From an uncultured Prevotella sp. (lineage in GTDB: Bacteria > Bacteroidota > Bacteroidia > Bacteroidales > Bacteroidaceae): a stretch of DNA of 12,400 nucleotides. The stretch is from positions 1 to 12,400 of the forward strand of contig CAJPTO010000074.1 in assembly GCA_905373605.1 (NCBI GenBank). Direction: 5' to 3'. The notes under the pieces were generated by a model. The model saw only the letters and a list, made by a program, of their open reading frames with translations. It was not told where the DNA came from and did not search any database. The position numbers and the translations under genes are program-made. Each line of letters begins with the position of its first letter. The stretch's first letter is position 1. This document shows positions 6,470 through 12,400 of the stretch, piece after piece.

Positions 6470-9295
6470 ATGCGTTTAAGAAACTTGCTCGCGCTAGCTC
6501 TTCTCGCCATCACCGGTGGAGTTCAAGCGCAAATGCAGATGCCCCCGATACCGCGCGACCCTGCTGTTCGCATCGGAAAACTCGACAACGGGCTCACCTA
6601 TTACATTCGTTATAACAACTGGCCTGAAAAGCGTGCCAACTTTTACATCGCACAAAAGGTGGGCTCGCTGCAAGAAGAGGAAAGCCAAAGGGGCCTTGCA
6701 CACTTCCTGGAACACATGTGCTTCAACGGCACTCAGCACTTCCCGGGCGATGCGCTGCTGCGCTATTGCGAAAGCCTCGGCGTGAAATTCGGTGTGGACC
6801 TCAACGCCTATACGGCCATCGACGAAACGGTTTACAACATCAATAACGTGCCAACAACACGCCAAAGCGCACTCGATTCGTGCTTGCTCATACTCCGCGA
6901 CTGGGCCGGAAGCCTTACACTCGACCCCAAAGAGATTGACCAAGAACGCGGCGTGATACACGAAGAGTGGCGTTTGCGCACCAGTGCCAGCAGCCGTATG
7001 TTCGAACGCAACCTGCCGAAGCTGTACCCTGGCTCCAAATATGGGCTGCGCTTCCCCATCGGACTGATGAGCGTGGTGGACAACTTCAAGTATAAGGAGC
7101 TGCGCGACTACTTCGAAAAGTGGTATCACCCCACTAACCAAGGCATCATCGTGGTGGGCGACGTGAATGTAGACCACGTTGAAGCAGAGATTAAGAAGCT
7201 CTTCGGCCCGATGAAGAACCCTGCCAACCCCGCTCCGGTGGTTGCCGAGAACGTTCCCGACAACAATACGCCCATCGTCATCATCGACAAAGACAAGGAA
7301 CAAACCAGAACCGTTGTGCAGATGATGATGAAACGCGACGCCACACCCGACTCGGTGAAGGGCGACGTGCAATACATGGTGTACGAATATGTGAAAGACG
7401 TGGGCATCGGCTTGCTCAACGACCGCCTTGCCGAGGCTGCATTGAAGCCCGAATGTCCCTTTGTGGGGGCCAGTGCCAGCGAAGAAAGCTACATCTTCGC
7501 CAAAACAAAGGACGCTTTTTCCATCGCGGTGTCGCCTAAGACAACCGAACTGTCGGCAGAAGCACTTAAGGCTGCTTACGAAGAAGCACTGCGCGCCGCA
7601 CGATTCGGCTTCACCAAAACCGAATACGACCGCTCCAAAACTTCCATGCTCAGCGGACTCGACCGTATGTTCAGCAACCGAGACAAACGTTATACCGAGC
7701 AGTTCGCCACCAGCTATAAAGAGCATTTCATGGCGAATGAACCCATCCCGCCCATCGAGTTCTACTATGAAACGATGAAACAGGTGGTGCCAAACATCCC
7801 CTTGGAATTTGTTAACCAGGTGTTTGCAGACCTTGTGTCGAAGTCGGACACCAACTTGGTTATCATCAACTTCAATCCCGACAAGCCCGGACTTACCTAT
7901 CCCACCGAGGCTTCGTTGCTCGATGCTGTAAGAAGCGCGCGCACGGCCAACCTCACGGCTTATGTGGACAATGTGAAGAACGAGCCGCTGATAACCAAAT
8001 TGCCCAAACCCGGCAAGATTGTCAGCCAAAAGAAAAACCCCAAATTCGGCTTCACCGAGGTGAAACTCTCCAACGGCGTTACCGTTCTGCTGAAGAAAAC
8101 CGACTACAAGAAGGATGAAGTGACCCTCAGCGGCAACGGCGGACAAGGCGGTTCGATGTACGGACCTGCCGACTTCGTTAACGTAAACGTCTTCAACAAT
8201 GCCATCGGTATCAGCGGATTGGCCAACTTCTCGAACACCGAACTAAGCAAAGCTCTCGCAGGAAAGAACGCTTCGGCCGGACTTTCGATGAGCGAACAAC
8301 GCATGCATGTCAGCGGTAGCTCCACACCGAAAGACATTGAGACGATGTTCCAGTTGGCTTACCTCCACTTCACCAAGATTAACAAGGACCAAGAAGCGTT
8401 CAACAACATGATGGAAGGACTTAAGGTGAGCCTGCAAAACCGTGCCACCTCGCCCGACCAAGCATTCAGCGACTCGCTCTCGGCCACTGTATATGGACAC
8501 AATCCACGCGTGAAACCCCTCGAACTTGCCGACCTTTCGAAGATTAATTACGACCGAATACTGAAGATGGCTGCCGAACGAACCGCCAATGCCAACGGCT
8601 GGAGGTTCCTCATTGTGGGCAACTTCGACGAGGCTACCATTCGCCCGCTGCTCGAACGTTACCTCGGTTCGTTGCCCTCGAAGGGTGCAAACGCCAACAG
8701 CAAGCAAGCTGTTTTCATGAAGAAAGGCATCATCAACAACGACTTCAAGCGCAAGATGGAAACGGCAAAAGCTAATGCCTACATGGTGTGGTTCAGCGAA
8801 GACATTCCCTATACCACCGAAAATGCCATCAAGGCAAGTATCGCCGGGCAGGTGCTTAGCATGATTTACCTCAAGAAAATTAGGGAAGAAGCCAGTGCTG
8901 CTTACACTTGCGGCGCGGCCGGACAAGCCACCATCGACGACAATTACCACAACGTTACCCTCTTTGCCTATTGCCCCATGAAGCCCGAAAAGGCCGACTT
9001 GGCCCTGCAAATCATGCGCGACGAGGTGACGAACATCACCAAACAATGCGATCCCGAAATGCTTGCCAAGGTGAAAGAGTACATGTTGAAAGAGGTGGAA
9101 GACGAAGAAAAAACCAATAGCTATTGGGCTGGCGTTATCGGTACATGGTACCGATATGGCATCGATACGCATACCGACTACAAAGCGTTGGTGTCAAAGC
9201 AGACACCCCAGAGCATCAGCAACTTTGTGAAGGACGTTCTTAAGGCTGGAAACCGCATCCAGGTTACCATGATGCCCCTAGAAGACAAGAAGTAA
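6470..9295 (+). CDS. Exported M16 (insulinase/pitrilysin-like) zinc peptidase
   Basis: A 941-aa metallopeptidase that cleaves peptides inside a closed two-halved chamber. Residues 1-21 form a signal peptide (ending VQAQ), placing it in the periplasm. The inverted zinc motif is HFLEH at 78-82 (His78, Glu81, His82), and Glu159 in IDQERGVIHEEW is the third ligand, giving the family pattern HxxEH-x76-E. The first half (about 30-500) thus holds the active site. The second half starts near residue 535 with FGFTEVKLSNGVTVLLKK, a second M16 domain without a zinc motif, as in pitrilysin-type enzymes. Length is usual for Bacteroidota members. It is monocistronic: own -7 box, strong terminator behind it. 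Natural substrates are unknown. Confidence 0.93.
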   Translation: MRLRNLLALALLAITGGVQAQMQMPPIPRDPAVRIGKLDNGLTYYIRYNNWPEKRANFYIAQKVGSLQEEESQRGLAHFLEHMCFNGTQHFPGDALLRYCESLGVKFGVDLNAYTAIDETVYNINNVPTTRQSALDSCLLILRDWAGSLTLDPKEIDQERGVIHEEWRLRTSASSRMFERNLPKLYPGSKYGLRFPIGLMSVVDNFKYKELRDYFEKWYHPTNQGIIVVGDVNVDHVEAEIKKLFGPMKNPANPAPVVAENVPDNNTPIVIIDKDKEQTRTVVQMMMKRDATPDSVKGDVQYMVYEYVKDVGIGLLNDRLAEAALKPECPFVGASASEESYIFAKTKDAFSIAVSPKTTELSAEALKAAYEEALRAARFGFTKTEYDRSKTSMLSGLDRMFSNRDKRYTEQFATSYKEHFMANEPIPPIEFYYETMKQVVPNIPLEFVNQVFADLVSKSDTNLVIINFNPDKPGLTYPTEASLLDAVRSARTANLTAYVDNVKNEPLITKLPKPGKIVSQKKNPKFGFTEVKLSNGVTVLLKKTDYKKDEVTLSGNGGQGGSMYGPADFVNVNVFNNAIGISGLANFSNTELSKALAGKNASAGLSMSEQRMHVSGSSTPKDIETMFQLAYLHFTKINKDQEAFNNMMEGLKVSLQNRATSPDQAFSDSLSATVYGHNPRVKPLELADLSKINYDRILKMAAERTANANGWRFLIVGNFDEATIRPLLERYLGSLPSKGANANSKQAVFMKKGIINNDFKRKMETAKANAYMVWFSEDIPYTTENAIKASIAGQVLSMIYLKKIREEASAAYTCGAAGQATIDDNYHNVTLFAYCPMKPEKADLALQIMRDEVTNITKQCDPEMLAKVKEYMLKEVEDEEKTNSYWAGVIGTWYRYGIDTHTDYKALVSKQTPQSISNFVKDVLKAGNRIQVTMMPLEDKK

Positions 9296-9358
9296 ATGTA
9301 GGCGGACGGGTCACGACAAGCTATTTGTGCGACCTCGTCACTGCTTAACAAAACTCCA

Positions 9359-9419
9359 AAAGCCACCAGGCCGGGTGTTTCCATCTGTGGAAGCGACGCG
9401 GCCTGGTGGCTTTGTTATT
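9359..9419 (+). terminator. Strong rho-independent terminator after the M16 peptidase
   Basis: A perfect 14-bp stem, AAAGCCACCAGGCC (9359-9372) with GGCCTGGTGGCTTT (9400-9413), is followed by GTTATTTT. The loop contains a second small stem, TTCCA/TGGAA. The A-rich left flank means it could also stop transcripts coming from the other strand. Confidence 0.85.
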
Positions 9420-9903
9420 TTACAAGGTGGACAATAAATCGGGAGAGACAGGTGTCTTGTTGATGATGAAAGCGACTGGTTCACGCTATATACAGGTGTG
9501 TTGAAGGCCTCTGCGCTCTCGTTTCTCCCCGCGTACAGAATGGTTTTGCTCGTGTTGCACGCTTCCAAAAGCAGTTCCCCCTGGTGCATTGCTGTTTGAT
9601 GTCATTTAATCATGTGTCGTTTTTGTTATGCTAATTCAATTGCGGCTGAACAGTGAAGGTGAATGGAATGAGGGATAACCTATCGAAATAAGCTTACTGA
9701 TATTAACTGTGCGATATAAAAAGCATGACGTACCGATACTAGGCATGAGAGCATTTTTAATTGCTCTTAATACGCCAGTTCGGGTTAATAACCAGTCATT
9801 ATGCCAACTGCTTCGCGGTAGTTGAATAAATCACCCCCTCATCGCGACAAAAGACTTCGCAAAAGGAGTTGTTCCTTATCCTGAACTGGCGTTTTAATTG
9901 CAG
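9420..9903. other. Gene-free stretch between peptidase and toxin locus
   Basis: About 480 bases without a credible gene. Its right half contains the inverted repeat 9767-9897, an AGAGCA/TGCTCT hairpin near 9748-9766 and a small CAACT/AGTTG hairpin near 9804-9823. The left half shows nothing distinctive. Confidence 0.5.
9767..9897. repeat. 18-bp inverted repeat flanking 95 bases
   Basis: TTAATACGCCAGTTCGGG (9767-9784) and CCTGAACTGGCGTTTTAA (9880-9897) are inverted copies with 16 of 18 matching. The right arm ends 6 bases before the stop codon of the FGE-fold gene on the minus strand. The arms could be remnants of element ends at the border of the toxin locus, or a long stem-loop in the 3' end of its transcript. 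Confidence 0.55.
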
Positions 9904-10698
9904 TCAAATCTCCATTTTTAATCTAAATGCAGCCTTATTTTCAATCAGGTCTTTAGAGGGCATTCTAAAAGCGGATATACAATAAACCCATTCTTCATCT
10001 TGCCATGGCCAAAAATATGCACCCCCTCCTTTTATTGTTTTAGACCCACTCACGGCATTGGAATTGTCTTCGAGGCTATATGTAAAGTCGTTAGAGCACC
10101 ATTCTCCAAAAAATAGCCCATATAAATTAAAATCATTACAATTCAACTTGTCTAACGATGAGAGATCCCAGCACAACCATTTTTCTAATTCTATTTCATT
10201 GGGAAGAGTTTTTCCAAAGCAAAAAACAGATTGATTTCCACCGCGACAGAAGTATTCCCATTCTTTTTCATTGGGAATTTCAGATAGCAAATCGTTTGCA
10301 ATAGACTCTGCCTGTAAATAATCACAGAAAAAAGGACTGTGATCAGTTTCTTCTACTTCTATGTTTTTATTAAATATCACATTATATTTTACTATATGCG
10401 TATTTAATATGGGAGTAGCACTGATTAAAAATGGATTAAGATGGATTCTCCGTACAGGTCGCATCTCTTCGATTGAAATGTTAGGATCCTTTGTTAGTTT
10501 AAGAATATCATTATATTCTTCTTCAGAGAGGCCCATATAATAATCCCCTTCTGGTATATAAACAAATAATACACCAGTGTCCCTATCCTTAAATAGCGGT
10601 AAATCATACTTCCCTTTATGTGTACTTGGAATATAAGATAATTTTGAACCAAACTTATCCTTTATTTGTTTTATTACAATTCTGTGATCTGTAAGCAT
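9904..10698 (-). CDS. FGE-fold (SUMF1/EgtB-type) protein without catalytic cysteines
   Basis: A 264-aa protein of the formylglycine-generating-enzyme/sulfatase-modifying-factor fold. Matching blocks in order are VYIPEGDYYMG (46-56), PVRRIHLNPFLIS (81-93), IPNEKEWEYFCRGG (141-154, the usual PTEAEWEYAARGG), NLYGLFFGEWCSNDF (191-205, the GLxxMxGNVWEW block), IKGGGAYF (222-229, the RGGSW block) and AAFRLKME at the end (the GFRL block). At the positions of the two active-site cysteines of true FGE no cysteine pair is found, so sulfatase activation is unlikely. There is no signal peptide. It is AT-rich like the toxin tip and lies 42 bases after the Rhs gene, so it probably shares its transcript and may act as an immunity or accessory protein; that role is inference. 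Confidence 0.7.
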   Translation of the reverse strand: MLTDHRIVIKQIKDKFGSKLSYIPSTHKGKYDLPLFKDRDTGVLFVYIPEGDYYMGLSEEEYNDILKLTKDPNISIEEMRPVRRIHLNPFLISATPILNTHIVKYNVIFNKNIEVEETDHSPFFCDYLQAESIANDLLSEIPNEKEWEYFCRGGNQSVFCFGKTLPNEIELEKWLCWDLSSLDKLNCNDFNLYGLFFGEWCSNDFTYSLEDNSNAVSGSKTIKGGGAYFWPWQDEEWVYCISAFRMPSKDLIENKAAFRLKMEI

Positions 10699-10740
10699 TA
10701 CTTGATATAGTAAACATCCTATTTAATCGAAATGGCTTCT

Positions 10741-11226
10741 TTACTGAATAGCTTTTAATATTCTATTTTCTAAATCAATAGGAAACCAAACTATCGAAAA
10801 TTCATATTGTTTAAAATTCTCTCTTGTAATTGAAACCTCTTCTTGTGTGCTAAAATTCCTCAAACGGAAATTACCATCAGTGCCAAAAATCATTTTTAGA
10901 TTTTTATAATTTGAGTGTTTATACTTGTCGTAATTTTCTGTTTCCCCAATTATTCGCCATCTTTTTTTTATGACACCATCCCAAAAAATTTGTAATGGAG
11001 AAAAGAGAATACCCGAATTCTCTATTTCGTGTATGCTTGTTTTTGCAGAGCCTATTTTTTTTAATATTTCTACCAAAACAGAGGAACTCGTTTCTATAAC
11101 CCTTCCAAATGCAAATTTTTTATCTAAGTCTTTATCTGACAGCTTAATCTTTAATTTCCAGTCATCTTTTGGCATAAATAGAGGTATACAGAATATATCT
11201 CCTGCATTAACGATAATTTTATTCAT
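10741..11226 (-). other. Imm26-like immunity module, possibly translated on its own
   Basis: The segment from Met383 (ATG 11226-11224) to the stop codes for 161 residues that by themselves form a complete Imm26-like protein: MNKIIVNAGDIFCIPL at the start, FAFGRVIE at about 40-47, and the IFWDGVIKKRWRIIG block at about 80-94. Imm26 proteins are normally separate genes right after the toxin. Here no stop separates toxin from immunity; the junction codons read KSHYI-M. Internal initiation at this ATG would yield free immunity protein. Family assignment is by motif memory, not by search. Confidence 0.6.
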
Positions 11227-12372
11227 AATATAATGAGATTTTATTTTGTTATATTCTGTTTCAATAGGCTTTCCTCTCGTATCTGTTCGAGGGTGCCTAA
11301 AAGAATTTTGCTGGTTGGTCTTTGGATTCGTTTTATCAATTGTTCCATACTTTTCAATATAATACTGCTCATATGCTCTTGCCTTAGCATAGTCTATGTT
11401 CTTGTGCAAATCGATTTTTACATCAGTTTCAGGATCAAATCTATGTGTATTCGTGTGTTGTCCTAATCGTATGCCTGAATCTTTACTTATCCCAACATAA
11501 TATGGTTTTGCTCCTTCTACAGGTACTCCATTCACAACATCTGTCTTGTTATAAAGAACGTAAACAGATTGATTAACTCCAAATGTACCTAGACCGAATG
11601 GGTCTATTTGCGTACTTGTATCAAAACAATACCCATACAAGGTGGGGTTTCCTCCTGCCACCCCAATCGGATCTTGGCTGACATAACTCCCAGCCTTCGG
11701 GTCGTAATACCTAAAACGATTATAGTACATTCCCGTTTCAGCGTCCTCGTATTGCCCTTGGTACTTGAAAGGAATGAACGCCGATGGCCGTTTCCTTTGC
11801 CTACCGTAGATGCCCAGTTCCTGTTCCCGTACCTTGTTGCCCTGCTTGTCGTAGGCCTGTAGGGGAGTGCCGAGATAATCAGACACAATATAGAAGCAGC
11901 CGCCGTTGGCAACAAGCTTGGCGGCTGGCACGAACGTGTCTTGCTCGAAGAGCCAGGTGACCATGCTTTCTTCTGCTTCTTCGGTCCATTCATGCAAGGG
12001 AACATTGCCGTCCCACACGAAGTGGGTGGTGGTTCCTGCGAAAGACTTGCGGATGCGGCGGCCAAGGGCATCGTATGCGAATGACACTTCCTTGCCGTCG
12101 GGACATACAACACGCGCGAGCATACCGTCGCTCTGCCAGTCGTAACGCCAGCCTGTGCCGAAAGCACGGAAACGGATGCCAAGCCCTGCTTCTAGCCGCT
12201 CCTTATTAATAGGTGCGACAATGCCGCCACGCAATGCCATTTCCTTGAACTCTTTGAACACAAGGTTGCCTTCGCAATCGTAGTGGTAGAAGAACTCACG
12301 GTCTTCGGCAATCTGGCCACAAGCATTGTTAACGGCGGTCATCCCTCTCACGCGTTTCGAAAAGTCAAACAC
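10741..12372 (-). CDS. Rhs core tip fused to GIY-YIG nuclease toxin and Imm26-like domain
   Basis: The 543-aa product has three parts. Residues 1-262 are the end of an Rhs/YD-repeat core, including YHYDCEGNLVFKEF, FAYDALGRRIRKSF and the core terminus YYNRFRYYDPKAGSYVSQDP through IDPFGL. Residues ~265-382 look like a GIY-YIG nuclease: VYVLY (270-274), YYVGIS (291-296), Arg302, His306 and the metal-ligand Glu335. Residues 383-543 resemble immunity protein 26: GDIFCIPL, FAFGRVIE and IFWDGVIKKRWRIIG. The start is a GTG at 12372; TAA lies two codons upstream and the other frames are closed nearby, so the usual large Rhs body is absent. This may be an orphan, silent tip or a broken gene. GC falls sharply after the core. 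Confidence 0.82.
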   Translation of the reverse strand: MFDFSKRVRGMTAVNNACGQIAEDREFFYHYDCEGNLVFKEFKEMALRGGIVAPINKERLEAGLGIRFRAFGTGWRYDWQSDGMLARVVCPDGKEVSFAYDALGRRIRKSFAGTTTHFVWDGNVPLHEWTEEAEESMVTWLFEQDTFVPAAKLVANGGCFYIVSDYLGTPLQAYDKQGNKVREQELGIYGRQRKRPSAFIPFKYQGQYEDAETGMYYNRFRYYDPKAGSYVSQDPIGVAGGNPTLYGYCFDTSTQIDPFGLGTFGVNQSVYVLYNKTDVVNGVPVEGAKPYYVGISKDSGIRLGQHTNTHRFDPETDVKIDLHKNIDYAKARAYEQYYIEKYGTIDKTNPKTNQQNSFRHPRTDTRGKPIETEYNKIKSHYIMNKIIVNAGDIFCIPLFMPKDDWKLKIKLSDKDLDKKFAFGRVIETSSSVLVEILKKIGSAKTSIHEIENSGILFSPLQIFWDGVIKKRWRIIGETENYDKYKHSNYKNLKMIFGTDGNFRLRNFSTQEEVSITRENFKQYEFSIVWFPIDLENRILKAIQ

Positions 12373-12400
12373 ATGTCCTTATCAAGGCATTAATCTTCCT

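Noticed and set aside
6494..8146. 550-codon open frame on the minus strand opposite the M16 peptidase
   Set aside because: It is antisense to a clear peptidase with intact motifs, has a low-complexity His/Val/Phe-rich product, and no promoter or homology signal. It is a by-product of codon bias in the real gene.
9904..10698. Active formylglycine-generating enzyme or diversity-generating retroelement target
   Set aside because: The catalytic cysteine pair is absent and no sulfatase gene is near; no reverse transcriptase or template repeat is in the window.
1..12400. tRNA, rRNA or known riboswitch
   Set aside because: No cloverleaf, rRNA signature or recognised riboswitch core was found by eye on either strand.

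Overview
The window reads as chromosomal DNA from a Bacteroidota species, most likely Prevotella or a close relative; no identity search was possible. The evidence is the typical Bacteroidales proteins (a two-domain M16 peptidase of about 940 aa, a MmcQ/YjbR plus flavin reductase pair, an exported Cys-nucleophile alpha/beta hydrolase, a small carboxypeptidase-regulatory-like lipid-free exported protein), the lack of Shine-Dalgarno sequences, and several matches to the Bacteroides -7 box TAnnTTTG placed a short distance upstream of genes.

Layout. 1-744: the tail region and a minus-strand exported protein of unknown function. 745-2063: a long gene-poor stretch packed with AT-rich repeats and palindromes, including a 57-69 nt near-perfect hairpin nested inside longer inverted repeats and a possible gene remnant. 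2064-3703: a minus-strand operon of a hexapeptide acetyltransferase followed 11 nt later by an exported alpha/beta hydrolase. 3891-4874: a divergent plus-strand pair, flavin reductase then MmcQ/YjbR. 4917-5044: sixteen contiguous degenerate copies of an 8-bp unit. 5081-5635: NAD(P)H-quinone-type flavodoxin-fold reductase. 5636-6469: an intergenic region that holds a convincing minus-strand small RNA candidate (canonical -33/-7 promoter, several nested stems, GC-rich terminal hairpin) and, on the plus strand, the promoter of the next gene. 6470-9295: M16 zinc peptidase with a strong terminator after it. 9414-9903: gene-free DNA with a long inverted repeat. 9904-12372: an Rhs polymorphic-toxin tip and its downstream gene, on the minus strand.

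The most unusual locus is the last. The 543-aa product joins, in one uninterrupted frame, an Rhs core end, a GIY-YIG-type nuclease domain and a domain that looks like immunity protein Imm26, which is normally a separate gene. Base composition falls sharply at the point where the Rhs core ends (one sampled line of the core is 60% G+C, one of the tip 25%), the usual mark of an exchanged toxin/immunity cassette. The Rhs body upstream is missing: stops close all three frames within about 40 bases of the start. Forty-two bases downstream lies a gene for a formylglycine-generating-enzyme-fold protein without the catalytic cysteines, possibly a second immunity or accessory protein. The other standout is the ~200-nt structured RNA candidate at about 5738-5948.
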